From contig CANXME010002646.1 in the NCBI GenBank assembly GCA_948144175.1, positions 102,059 through 166,058 of the forward strand: a stretch of 64,000 nt of DNA, in the 5' to 3' direction. The position numbers were made by a program, and so were the translations under genes. Below, piece by piece: positions 1 through 22,300 of this stretch (positions within the stretch are counted from its first letter, which is position 1; each line of letters starts with the position of its first letter). The DNA comes from Closterium sp. NIES-65 (Eukaryota > Streptophyta > Zygnematophyceae > Desmidiales > Closteriaceae). Under the pieces are notes generated by a model. The model was not told the origin of the DNA and ran no database searches. It saw nothing but the letters and a program-made list of their open reading frames with translations.

Positions 1-10299
<10,299 letters not shown>

Positions 10300-11215
10300 T
10301 CTGCCGCAGAGGGTGGAGAGCGCAGGGGAGCGCGCGGCGGACGAGAGGAGATGAGTGCCGGATGACTGCCGGGGGGAGGAGGCGAGGGGAGAGTGGGGAG
10401 GCGGGAGTGGGGAGGGGAAGGAATGGGGAGAAAGGGGATGATGCGTGAAGAGAAACGGGTGGGGGGAGACGGGGACCAGAGAATTGGATCTCACAAGGCC
10501 GAATGACGGAACGAAATGCAAGGGCGACCAGAAAACACGCGAACGTGCCTTAGAACGCGTGACAAAATGCAGCTCGGAATGCGGCTCCTGAGCACAAAGC
10601 ACAACCTCACCATGTCGACCGACTGCTGGATAAGCGTCGACACAAGTCAAACGCGCGCTTTAGAGAAAATTCTCGCACCAGACCCACTCACGGCGCCCTA
10701 ATCGACCTGAACGAACCAGCCTGAAGGAATCGGCCTGAACGAAGGATCACGGCCACGACGACCCCTTGGCACACGTCCGGAGTAGAGGGTCTAGAGCCTA
10801 GACCTGTGATGTGCAAACTCGAGGGGGTTGAGGTGGGGGGGAAGGGCGCGGGAGAAATTGGTGGGACAAACTGCAAATGTGGGTGTGTCCGCTCCACGTC
10901 AGCACGCAGATGACGTGCGGTTCTGCGCGCCACAATTCGAGGAGAGGGATGGTACTCGATCTGGAGTTATGTACTTGTAAAGGAATTTGTTAGGTGAACA
11001 GCTATGGTAACGAGGCGTTCCGTAAGAAAGTTCTTTCTCCATACTCGGTACAGTAAAATTACACTTTGACTGATGTGCATTTTAAGGTGCACATAATTTT
11101 GTACCTCCATCCCAACTTCCTCCTCAGTTGAGCAAACCGTCTGTTCTGTAGAAACGTTCTTTTCGTAGCACTATTGCATATCCCATCCTTCCTCCTAACA
11201 GTCACTTCTACCGCC
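10300..11215. promoter_or_regulatory. Shared upstream region, synthetase and RRP6-like genes
   Basis: About 0.9 kb separates the two divergent start codons, so both promoters must lie here or overlap the genes. No canonical TATA element or other motif could be assigned with confidence. Base composition becomes AT-richer at about 10960-11170, nearest the RRP6-like start. Confidence 0.5.
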
Positions 11216-14200
11216 ATGGCGTCAGGCCATTCCCCTTCCGCGCAAACCCTGCACCCTCCAAACCCTAATGCTCCCGACTCTCCTCCGCTCGACTTCCAGG
11301 GCGTGACTGCGGCGATCGCGGCGCTAGCAGGCGCAGTGCACGCGCTGCCCGCGGAAGACGATTTCCACTTCTACTGCAACTTCGCCGCTTTCCGCGCGCG
11401 TGTCTCCGCGCTCCGCCAGCGCGTGCGCGCGCTGCTCTCCCGCCTCGGCCCGCCTGCGCCGCCCGCCGCGTTGGCTCCCGCCGCGGGTGACCAGGATGAC
11501 GCTGACGCTGACGTGGACGACGTTTATGATTGGCTAGTCGATGTGCTGGATAACCGGCTGGAGAAGGTCGACGTGGCACTTGACGAGATGCGGAAAAAGC
11601 GGAAGAATGCGCAACCGGATTGGCAGGGGCTGGAGGAGGAGGAGGCGGAGCAGCGGCGGGAAGCGCTTCTGCGCGAAGCGGGGGCGTTCGGCTCCGGTCT
11701 CGCGGACGCCGCCTTTTCCGCGCCCAAGGCGGGCGGAAAGCAGCAAGCAGGCGGAAGCATGCCGGCGGCGGAGATTGCCACGTCAGCTAGCAGCTGGCGG
11801 CGCAGCTTGCGCGGGAAGAACCGGCCGCAGGACGCGTTCGAGCCGCCTGTCGACAACTCCGACGCGCCACTCTCGTTGCCACGCCTCGAGTTCATCGAGG
11901 CGATTCGGCGCGAGGCGGAAGCGGAAAGCCCCGGAGAGGAGAGCGCTGAAGAGGAGGGGGTCGGGGGCGGGCGGGCAGGGGGAGAGTTGGAAGAGGGGGA
12001 GGAGGTGGAGGAAGGAGATGGGGGGAACGAGGGCGCGGAGGGGGAGAAGGTGCGCGGAAGGGGAGAGGGGAGAGGCAGGGGCCCTCCGCGGCTGAAGTGG
12101 AGAGCGCTGAAGGAGCGCCATCCGTTGTGGGTGAGTATCTCACAGGGTACAGGGTTCGGAGTTTCGGGTTTGGGGGTTCAGGGTTTCGGCTTCCGGGTTC
12201 AGAGATCGGGGTTCATGGTACAGGGTTCGGGTTTCGGGTTCTGGGTGTAGGGTTTGGGGCGTTTGTCCGGTGAAAGCTTACAACTGCTTTGTGGAATGCT
12301 TTTTCTTGCGTTACATTGTCACCCCAACATTCTTAGCTCAGCTTCTTGTTGTTCGTCCCACTTACCCGCTCTTCACTCTTTCACCCCTAGTCCTTGTTCT
12401 AGTCCGTCCCTCCAAACCCCCTCATCCCCACCCACCCCCCCTCTGTTTCTTGCGTGCGCCGCCCTTCCCAGCACCGGCTTCGCCACATCACCTACCAGCC
12501 CTGGCAGCTCTGCCCTCCGAACCTGCCGTCCCGAGCCACCACAACCGAACCAACCCCAGGCTCGGAACCACACCACCAACTCTCCCCCCCACCTCCCTTG
12601 GAAGACACACCCTTGGCATACGTAGAAACGCGCGAGCAGCTAGCAGCCATGGCGGAGGAGATTAAAGCCGAGAGGGAGGTGGCAGTGGATCTCGAGAATC
12701 ACAACTACCGGTCGTTCCAGGGCTTCCTGTGCGTGCTGCAGCTGTCGACGAGAAGGAAAGACTATGTGGTGGACGCGGTTTCCCTGCGCGGACACATCGG
12801 ACCAATACTGGGACCCATGTTTGCTGACACACGCATAGTCAAGGTGAGACTGGGGGAATCACAGCTAGTGGGCCAGGGCCTTCCAGGGCTTTCTGTGCGT
12901 GCTGCAGCTGTCGACGAGAAGGAAGGACTATGTGGTGGACGCTATTGTGCTGAGGGGAGAGATCGGGCCCGTGCTGGGACCCATGTTTGCTGACACACGC
13001 GTAGTCAAGGTGAGACCTGGAGAATCACAGCTATCGAGAGCCCCCACGGCTACTGGGCCAGGGCCTTCCAGGGCTTCCTGTGTGTGCTGCAGCTGTCGAC
13101 ACGGAGCAAGGACTACGTGGTGGACGCCATTGCAATGAGGGGGGAGATTGGCCCCCTGCTGGAGGGAGCCCATGTTTGCCGACCCTCACATTGTGAAGGT
13201 GATGATGTGAGGGGCGTTGGGATGAGAGCTATGCAGGTTCACTCCTCAGGGGTTTTGCAGATAGGTTTTGGCAGAGCTGTTGGCAGATGGGGTTAGGCAG
13301 AAGGGGGCTGTGCTGGTGGTGAGGTTGAGGTGATGTCGGAGGTTTAGGGTTTCGGGTTTAGGGAGAAGGGGGCTGTGAGGTGATGGGTGCTGATACGCCG
13401 CTTCTCCCTGGCGCACCTGCTGCAGCGCTACTGTGGCGTGGCGTGTCCGCCAACAAGAGCCTGCAGATGGCGGACTGGCACAAGGAGAGGCTCTGAGAGA
13501 GAGGTTTTGACTGGTACCCCTACCCCTCCCCGACCCCCACCTGCCCCCCTTCCCCTTCAGAGGTGATGCACGGGGCGGACAGCGACGTGGTGTGGCTGCA
13601 AAGGGACTTTGGCATTTTTATCGCAAATCTGTTCGACACGGGGCAGGCCTCACATGTGCTTGGGCTAGAGCGCTTCTCCCTGGCGCACCTTTTCCCCCCT
13701 TCTCCCCCTCGCCTCCCCATGCCAGGTGATGCACGGGGCGGACAGTGATGTGGTGTGGCTGCAAAGGGACTTTGGCATCTTCATTGCGAATCTCTTTGAC
13801 ACGGGGCAGGCCTCACGTGTGCTTGGGCTAGAGCGCTTCTCCCTGGCGCACCTGCTGCAGCGCTACTGCGGGGTCACGGCCAACAAGAGCCTTCAGATGG
13901 CGGACTGGCGCGTGCGGCCGCTGCCAAGTGATATGCTCAAGTATGCCAGGGAAGACACGCACTATTTGCTCTTCCTGCACGACTGCCTTCGGCTGGAGCT
14001 CGCTGCGTCTGCCGGTGGTGGTGGTGGTGCTGCTGCTGCTCGGGCTGATGGGAGGATGGATAAAGGGAAGGCTTGCGGTGAGGCGAAGGAGGAGGGAGAG
14101 GAGGAGGATGAGGAAGGGGAGGTCCATGATGATGATGAGGAGGAGGAGGAGGAGGAGGAAAAGGGGGAGGAGGGAGAGGGAGGGAAGCAGCAGGGGTATG

Positions 14201-17200
14201 GCGAGCCGTGCCCTGCTATCCTAGAGGCAAGTTCCTGATGCAGCTCTTTTTCTCTCTCGCTTTGCTTGTGTAGTCCCTCTCCTAGCGTGTGCGAACTGTT
14301 CCACTGTTGTTGTCGGCTCAAGCCATCAAGCCATCAAGCCCCTACACAGGCCCTGATAGCTCTTCTCACTCCTCTCACGCCCTTGCTGCTTGCCCCCCTT
14401 CGCCCCTCGCCCTTCGCCCTTCGCCCCTCGCCCTTCGCCCCTCGCCCCTCGCCCTTCGCCCTTCGCCCCTCGCCCCTCGCCCCTCGCCCCTCGCCCCTCC
14501 CCTTCGCCCCCCTGTCCATGCAGGTGTTGAAGCGCAGTAGGGACGTGTGTCTGCTGCTCTACTCCAAGCCACAGCGCACCACACACGCCCTGACAGTTCT
14601 CCTCACCCCTTGCCCCCCTCCTCCCCCCCTTCCCCATATTTTTTCCCTCTCCCCTCGTCCTCTGCAGGTGTTGAAGCGCAGTCGGGACGTGTGTCTGCTG
14701 CTCTACTCCAAGCCACAGCGCGCCTTCCACTCCTTCCTCCGCAACAACAGGTCAGCCCTCCCAACTCTGTTTGCCCAAACCAACCCTTCTAGATGAACCC
14801 AAACTCTCCACCAAGCTAACCACCGATCGCGATGTGGTCGCAGGGCTCTTGTGGTTTATCCAACTCGAATGACTCGAGTGAATTAAAAGTTCAGATGAAG
14901 TCACAAGAATTTTGTGTTTTTTTTGTTGCTCGGTTTTATCTCCCGTGCCTGACTGCACTTGTTGGTTCCTCCATGCAGGTTAAGCACAGAGGCCTTCACC
15001 GAGGAACAGATGGCTGTGCTCTCTGTAAGACACACGTGCCTCTCCTCTGCATTTTTTTTTTGTTTTTGTTTTTTTTTCCGAATTTCAAAGTGCACCCACA
15101 CAGGCTTGTGCAGTTTCTGTGCTTGCTATGCTGTTTCGTGCAACGCATTGCCATCTCATGCAAACCCATGCCACCATTCCGTTCTCTGTGCCATCCATGC
15201 CACGTCATCGCCATCAGGCGCTGTACACGTGGCGAGATCAGACGGGCAGGGAGTGCGATGAAGGGCTGGGATACGTCATGCCCAACCACCTGTTGCTCAA
15301 AGTCGGTGCGTTCCCCTACCTGAAGGCCCCCGTGATTGATTGTCCTGCACGAATCACATCCCAGTGATCGGCAGCTCATTAAATGGGAAAGGCTATAGCA
15401 CATAAGATGATAGCAACTAGGCAGGGAGTGCGATGAGGGGCTGGGATACGTCATGCCTAACCACCTGCTGCTCAAAGTCGGTGAGTTACCCACCCATGAT
15501 TGCCCCCCATGGTTTCTCTGTGTCATTGCGCTGCATGACTCAGATTCCAGTGGGATTGTCATAACACTCACTTGTTAACAGTCTCGCCCTGCACGTTTTG
15601 CCTTCTTTGCTGCTCTGTCTGTCTTTCCCTGTCACTCGGAGCACGTTTGAAAGTGGGCATGTCCCGTGCTATCAAAAAGCTTCTTTTGCTTCTCCTCCCC
15701 ACTCTCCCTCATTCGCTCCTATTCAGCACGTGACATGCCCACCTCCGAACGTGCTCTCCGAACCTGCCTCCGAGGTTCGGCACCTCTGGTGGCTCGAAAT
15801 GCTGCAACTATCACCCGAATAATCAGCCAGATCAAAGATTCTGCTGACCTGGCAACGTCCACTCTAGAGTCGCCAGCTGTCGTCGCGGCACGGCATGCTG
15901 CCACGTCAGGCAAAGACCCCTTTGCTCCTGGCACTCCGGCTGCTGCAGCTGCCGCCGCTGCTGTTGCTGCTGCTGCTGCCCGTGCTGCTGCCGCTGCTGG
16001 TGTGGCTCCTGGTGCTGCCGCTGCTGCTGTCACTGCTGATGCAAGTGTCCAACCAACAACTGCCATAACTGCATCTGTAGCACCGCCTGTAGCAGCGGCT
16101 GTAGCGAAGGTGAAGGTGAAAAAAGCAGCAGCTAAGTCTGGGTTTGGGGCACTCCTGGGGCAAAAGCGACCTGCTAAAGCCGCAGGAGCCGCGGGAGGAG
16201 CAGCTGTAGCAGCTGGAGCAGGGGCAGCAGGAGCATTAGTAAAGCCCTTGGCAAAAGCACAGAAGACGGATGGCGCTGCTGCGAAAGATGACCTGGCGGC
16301 ACGAGTTCGAGCAGCCATGGGAATTGTACCGCAGCCAATGGGATCGAAGAAAGTTGCTTCACGGGCAGGTGAAAAACATGGAACTGCGGAAGGTGAGGGG
16401 AAGGTGGCAGCTGAAGGTAGGGGACAGGAAGGAGAAGGGGGGAATGGTGGGGAAGCAGAGGGAGGTGAGGGGGGAGGAGGGGGCGGAGGGGAAGCCGGGG
16501 GGGTAGGGGGAGCAGGGAAGGGTGGAGAAGCAGGGGGCGGGCAGAAGAAGCGGCAGCGACCAGCCAAGTCTCCGGCTCATGTGGCTGCTGCGGTGGCGGC
16601 GGCAGCAGCAGCAGCACGAGCAGCCAGAAAAGCCGGAAGCCAGGCAGAGGGCGAAGGGGGCGGAAGCGGGGCGGGAGTGAGTGGTGGAGTTGAGGCAGGG
16701 GGGGATCTGCCAGCTCCTCTGAGTGCTGCCTTTGATGCGGAGGAAGGCAGGCGGGCACAGAGGAAGAAGAGACGCATGCTCAAAGCTGCTGCTGCTGCTG
16801 CCGCCGCTGCTGCTGGTGCTGCTGGTGCTGCCATTAGCGATGCTGCTGGTGCTGGCGCTGGGGCAAACGATGTTGACGGTGTTGGTGATGGTGCAGGGTC
16901 TGGGTCTGGTGCCGGTGATGCAGCTGATGCTGATGCTGCAGCTGCAGCTGCAGAAGGGGGGGACGTTGGTGTTGAGGGCAAGGCATCAGCACAGTCACAG
17001 TCACAACAGCCAGCTAAGAAGGGTGCTGGTGGGGGGCAGCGCAAGAACCTGGTTTCAGAGGCGTTTCAGAGAGCTGCGGAGGGGGAGGAGAGGCGCAAGA
17101 AGAAGAGGAGGAGTGGGACTGGAGGGTTGTGTGGCTCGGATTCAGAGGAAGAGGAGGAGGAGGAGGAGGAGGAGGGGCTTCGCATGGTGCATGATAGTGA

Positions 17201-17714
17201 GGATGATGACGATGATGATTCTGACGGTGGTGGTGGTGTTTTCGGTGGTGACGATAGCGATCATGATGAGGATGGTGTGGCGAAGGGAAAGCGGAAGCTT
17301 CCTGGTCGGCAGCAGGAGGAGGATCAGGAAGGATTCGCGCGGCTTGAGATTTATGATTTCTCGGCGGAGAAGGAGGAGTTTGGGCTGGATGCACAGCATG
17401 TGGCGGCCAGCGAGGCCATGGCTCTGGGTCCTTCGGCAGATAAGAAGAAATGGAACAAGCGTGGTGCTCCTAAGTTCTCTGTGCCGCTGCCTGCGGCTGC
17501 TGCTGCAGCAGCTGCGGATGCTGCTGCCTATGCTGGAAAGCAGGGTGGTGGGGATGAGGGAGGGCGAGGTAGTAAGAGTGCGGTGTTTGATCCGTTGCAA
17601 CCGATTGCGGCTGGAGCGGCCAAGAGAGGCTTGGCTTATGATGCGCCGAGGGGTGGGAAGAGGCCGCAAGTGTTTCCTTCGTCTGGAAACAGGAGTGCCA
17701 CATTCATGGATTGA
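11216..17714 (+). CDS. RRP6-like 3'-5' exoribonuclease (nuclear exosome, EXOSC10 family)
   Basis: Exosome-associated DEDD-Y nuclease acting in nuclear RNA processing and decay. Exon model: 11216-12130, about 12472-12843, 13726-14226, 14668-14750, 14979-15024, 15218-15305, 15727-17714; phases agree throughout, and the exon 2 acceptor is the least certain border. The start has a strong GCCGCCATGG context. Domains: a PMC2NT-like N-terminal helical region ([21 protein letters not shown]), the exonuclease domain with Exo I ([15 protein letters not shown]), Exo II ([17 protein letters not shown]) and Exo III ([14 protein letters not shown]), then an HRDC domain split over exons 4-7. The last exon adds a long Ala/Gly-rich, acidic and Lys-rich tail with likely nuclear localisation signals. 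The intron after 14226 uses a GC donor. Extra exon copies are listed separately. Confidence in the family is very high. Confidence 0.93.
12150..12255. repeat. Degenerate telomere-like repeat in intron 1
   Basis: Short GGGTTC, GGGTTT and AGGGTTT words repeat irregularly, resembling decayed plant-type TTTAGGG units. A second short patch lies near 13345-13365 in the next intron. Confidence 0.6.
12868..13700 (+). repeat. Tandem copies of RRP6-like exons 2 and 3
   Basis: The end of exon 2 ([21 protein letters not shown]) is repeated at about 12868-13007 and 13056-13199, each ending in AAG followed by GTGA as in the original. A piece of exon 3 ([13 protein letters not shown]... ADW) occurs at about 13397-13490, and the exon 3 start ([19 protein letters not shown]) at 13561-13692, before the full exon at 13726. 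Using any copy in addition to the intact exon would break or duplicate the Exo I/II segments. Confidence 0.85.
14395..14505. repeat. C-rich CCCTTCG/CCCCTCG heptamer repeat
   Basis: Irregular 7-bp tandem units in the intron before exon 4 of the RRP6-like gene; they form part of a long pyrimidine tract upstream of the duplicated acceptor. Confidence 0.85.
14524..15486 (+). repeat. Copies of RRP6-like exons 4 and 6
   Basis: Exon 4 ([18 protein letters not shown]) starts twice, at 14524 and 14668, both behind a CAG acceptor. Only the second continues to a GT donor. Exon 6 ([21 protein letters not shown]) is complete at 15218-15305 and its 3' part recurs at about 15420-15480 with its own GTGAGT donor but a truncated 5' side. 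Confidence 0.85.
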
Positions 17715-19392
17715 TTCAGGCAGGGTGATGCTGTTGCGGCCCGTTTCAGAGTTCGTTTTTGGTAGTTCAACCGCCTAGTTATGGAGGGGGGTTGAATGGA
17801 TTGAAATGTTGGGGATAGTAAGGGATTTTGTGTAATTTGTTTCAGTTACCTGATGCATAAGCAGTCTGGACTAGTGTGTGTTTTGCGAGGGCGTATTGAC
17901 TCGCGTCCTGGTTGTCATTGACGAGAATATTGTGACGCGAGTTCCCCAATCATATTTCTGGCGCTGCGTTGACTCTTGAGCTGCACGACAAACTGTGTCG
18001 TGGTGGTGGGCAGCAATTGGGCTGCAAGCGAACATCCAGGGGTCGTGGAAAGAGGGTTACAAACTCTTCGTCAAGATCGCGACCTCACCACCATTCCACA
18101 GAACTTGGGAGGGAGGCTGGCAGTGAGGAAGGAAACAGAACAGCACACTGCCCCAGCGCAGGGGTCACTATGCGCCCCTATCTGCGGTTCCTCGCACCCG
18201 AAATATCCGCAAAATCTGGTGCTGTTTTCCTGATGGGGGGGCGCAGAGCAAGGGAGGGGGACTTGCCAGGCAGCCACAGATTGCAGGCCTCGCCAGCATT
18301 TCAGAGAGGGAAAAACGGGGCTGAAATGTGGTGGCTGGGGGGCTGGAGTGAGGGAAAAGGGTCGCCAGGAGAACCAGTCACTCTACTGCTTCCCCTTTTG
18401 TCATTGTTTTGGTAAGGATACCTCGTGTGCTCAAGCGAGTCCCCAAAACGCTGGTGTTTGACAGCAAAATTTATTCTCTGCTCGCAGCTGGCACGACCCT
18501 CAACCCCCGATTTTTTCCGTGTCAATACTCAAGATTCCAGGAATTTGTTGAAACAATTGAGCAAGATCCGGGTAGATGAAAATTGACCTGGAAACCTCAG
18601 GGCTTCTCAAAACAGAAAATTTGCAGTGCAACCCATCCGACAGTCACAGTTGAGTGGGTGGAAGGCTGGACGCCGAACGAAGTCTCGAGATTGACGTGAC
18701 CAGCAGCGAAACAGAAACATGAAAACATGGGAGATGCCGAGATGCCATGGACATGAGAGATGAGAGCACCTGTCTGTACAGTAATCTCGCAAATGTTTCA
18801 GCCAAAGATTCTTGCCAGTTCAAGCAGGCTCCTTGAAAAAGCAGGTGGCGTTAGCTATGTCTTCTGATGTCGGACCGCACTTGTCACTTCGTTCAAAAGC
18901 GTAACATGGGGTTCGGATGAAACAAGAGGAATCCGACATTTTCCGCACGACCGCTGGATGGCTCGCGATGATGTAGCATTGAACGGACAAACTTAGGTAG
19001 CTTTTTGTGAATGAGCCGTTGCGTAGCAAGGAGCGGCATCGTGGATTGGTGGATGTGACCTGTCGACGCGTACGGAAGAGCCAGCTTCAATGTCGCCGTA
19101 GCCTTATCGTTTTCGATCAGGGCGTTGCGTTTCGCCATGATTCTGGGGTTGTAGAGGCCTACAGCGCGTCGCGTACAGCTGGGGTTTTCTATTCATGTTC
19201 CTGTGATTTCTTAGTTACCTCGTAACGGTACCGTGCTCAGGAGTCATGACCATGCATCTCATGACACCAAATAGTCCTATAATCCGTAGCACCCTCGGCT
19301 CGAACCAATCCAGGCTGTAGCTGCAGCAGGAAATAAGTTCGCTGTAGCCCATTGCCGCATTTCCTGTACAAACAGATTCGATTTAATTTATA
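17715..19392. other. Intergenic, no gene recognised
   Basis: About 1.7 kb between the RRP6-like stop and the next start on the same strand. Short open frames are present, but none has recognisable similarity, coding composition or splice support. It should hold the RRP6-like terminator and the promoter of the DUF2045-family gene. Confidence 0.6.
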
Positions 19393-22300
19393 ATGGATTC
19401 CGACGCCATGGATGTAGACATGGATGATAGCGGTTCCCCACGCGCCGGCACCAGAAATACGTCTTTAGGAGGCGTCGATTCGACTCCACCAACAGCTAGA
19501 AGCCCGTCTCCTGTGGCCGAATCGTCTCCACCGGACCCCACCCCTCTTTCACCCACCCAATCCACCCATCTTGCACCGACCCGATCCGCCGAATCGGCCC
19601 TACCCATCCTAACCACCCCTCCGTCCGGCATTTCAGCCCATCCATCCCCTTCGATACAACAACCATCCGAACCATCACCCCCTGAGCCGTCTGCTACAGT
19701 ACCATCCGCTACAGTCACCTCAGGAAACGCACCAAGTACGGCATTGCGCTCCCCCTCAATACCTTCCCCATCTGCTCCGATGTCCCGGTCCCCGGGAATG
19801 GCGTCACCCGGAGGATACTCCTCCGGTAATCCCTCGGGAATCAATTCCCCTAGCGTGCATTCCGGAGTAAAGCGGCTCTCTGCAGAGGATCGCCAACGGC
19901 TAGCTAATATGCTGCGCGCGCTGCAGCTGCAGCAGCAAGCGCACGCGGAAGCGCCCGCTCCCGCCTCCGCGGAAGCGAGCGCTGGCGCAAGCAGGCCGGC
20001 GGAAGGCGGAGCGGAACGTCCCGCGGAAGCTGGCGCAGAGAGGGGAGCGGATATGGCGGTGGATGCGCCGGCGTGCGCGCAGGGGGGGGAGCGGGAGAGG
20101 CAGGGGCGCGACATGGGGGGGGCGAATGGGGAAGCAGCGGGGATGTGGGGCGAATCGCCGTCGTCGCCGTCGTCTCCTCCTCCTGGGGGCGCCATGAGGT
20201 GCGGAAAGATGGGAGGGCCAAGCGGGTCCCCATGGGGACCCGTGAGGCACGGCGAGCGGGAGGCGAGAGAGGGAGGAGAGAGGGGAGAGGGAGGGGAGGA
20301 GAGAGGAGAGGAGAGAGGGGGAGAAAGGGGGAGTGGGGGGGCAAGAGGGGAGGCTAGGGGGGAGGCGAGAGGATGGGATTGGGAGGAGAGAGGGAAGGCA
20401 AGAGAGGAGACGAGAGGAGTTGCTAGAGTGGAGGTGAGGGAGGAGGCGAGAGTGGAGGTGAGAGGAGGGGAGAGAGGGGAGGCGAGGGGGAAGCCATTAG
20501 GTGAGGCGTGCGGGTGTGGGGAGAGGTGTGGGGGGAGAGAGGTATGGGGAGAAATCTGGAAGAGGTAGAGGAGAGATTTGGGAAGATTTATGGGAAGATT
20601 TAAGGTAAAGTGAGGAGAGGCGAGAGAGGAGGCAGGAATGGGAGGCTGAGCTGCGTACTGGGGAGGGGGGGTTGGAGGCTGAAGGAATCACATGCGAGGT
20701 AGGGTGAGGTTTCGGAGGAGTGAGGGAGGATTTCTCAAAGAACTTGCGAATATGAATGGCAAGAGAGAGGAGAGGTGGCATTCGCAAATGAGGGAAGGGG
20801 TATTGGTCCATTTGGGGCAATAGGTGACTTGTGTGAGAGCAGAAGGTGTGAACAAAGAGCAGAGGATGTGAAGAGAGAGCAAGCACCCTGCACCGCCCAC
20901 TCAGTTCGCAAATTCATGTGATATCACTCCCTCCCTGCCCCCCGTCCCAACGCGTCACACAAGTCGCAAGGACCACACGAGTCGCCAGCACTCGGGCACG
21001 CTGGTGCGGCCAGGTGTGCCTATTCGTTCATATGCTCTCCCTCTCCATCCCCCATCCCCGTGCATGCATCCCCAGCCGCAAGGACATTCTGGAAATAGTG
21101 CGCAAGCATTCAGGTGCGCTGGTGCGGCCAGCGGCGTCACGGGACGGGGCGGGAGCGGAGGCGGCGCAGACGGCGCTGATGATGGACCGGCAGTACTGGC
21201 GCGAGATGGCAGACCTCTTCTTTGTGCGCGGCGTGCAGCTGAGGGGGGACGCAACCCAAGACGGTTCTTTCCGGGATGTTGTGTTCTTCGTGAGGGACGA
21301 GGTGCGCTTGCAGTGGCTTGAGGTGGGATGGAGGTGAGGTGGGATGGAGGTGAGGTGGGATGGAGGTGAGGTGGGATGGAGGTGAGGTGGGCTAGAGGTG
21401 AGGTGGGATGGAGGTGAGGTGGGATGGAGGTGAGGTGGGCTAGAGGTGAGGTGGGATGGAGGTGAGGTGGAAGGGGCGCAGACGGCGCTGATGATGGACC
21501 GGCTGTACTGGCGGGAGATGGCAGACCTCTTCTTTGTGCGCGGCGTGCAGCTGCGGGGTGATGCCACTCAAGATGGGTCGTTCGGGGACGTGGTGTTCTT
21601 TGTCAGAGACGAGGTGGGTAGGTGAAAGGGAGGTGCGTCACCTGTGGGATGACATTGTGCCGTGGTTGCTGCCGTGGTCCCTCCCACTCACCCGTCCCTC
21701 CCACTCACCCGTCCCTCCCACTCACCCGTCCCTCCCACTCACCCGTCCCTCCCACTCACCCGTCCCTCCCACTCACCCGTCCCTCCCACTCACCCGTCCC
21801 TCCCACTCACCCGTCCCTCCCACTCACCGGTCCTTCCCACTCACCTAGCCCTCCCACCCACCATCGCTCCCACTCACCCATCGCTCCCACTCACCCAACC
21901 CTTCCACTCAACCAACCCTCCCACCACCCATCCCTCCCACCCACCCGCCACCCATGTGCAGTCGCCTGCAGCAACACCCTGTCAGGCAGATGGGGGGTGC
22001 GATGGCGCGGGGTGCTGGCAGGCAGGGGCGAGGGCATGGAAGCCGTGGAGAGACGCCTCTCTCCCATTCACCCATTCGTCCCTCCCAACTCACCCTCCCA
22101 CCCACCCACCCTCACTTCCATGTGCAGTCGCCTGCAGCAACACCCCGTCAGGCAGGTGGTGGAGCCGAGGGCGCAGGGGACATGGCAGGCAGGGGCGAGG
22201 GCATGGAGGCAGTGGAGAGACGGCGGCCTTACTTCGCCAGACGCAGGCAGAGCAGCGTGAGTGGGCTGTGATTTTTGTCGTTTGGGGCTGTCTACTTGCC

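Noticed and set aside
15719..16758. Long minus-strand frames opposite the RRP6-like last exon
   Set aside because: GC-rich, Ala/Gly-coding DNA leaves antisense frames open; the plus frame continues the HRDC domain.
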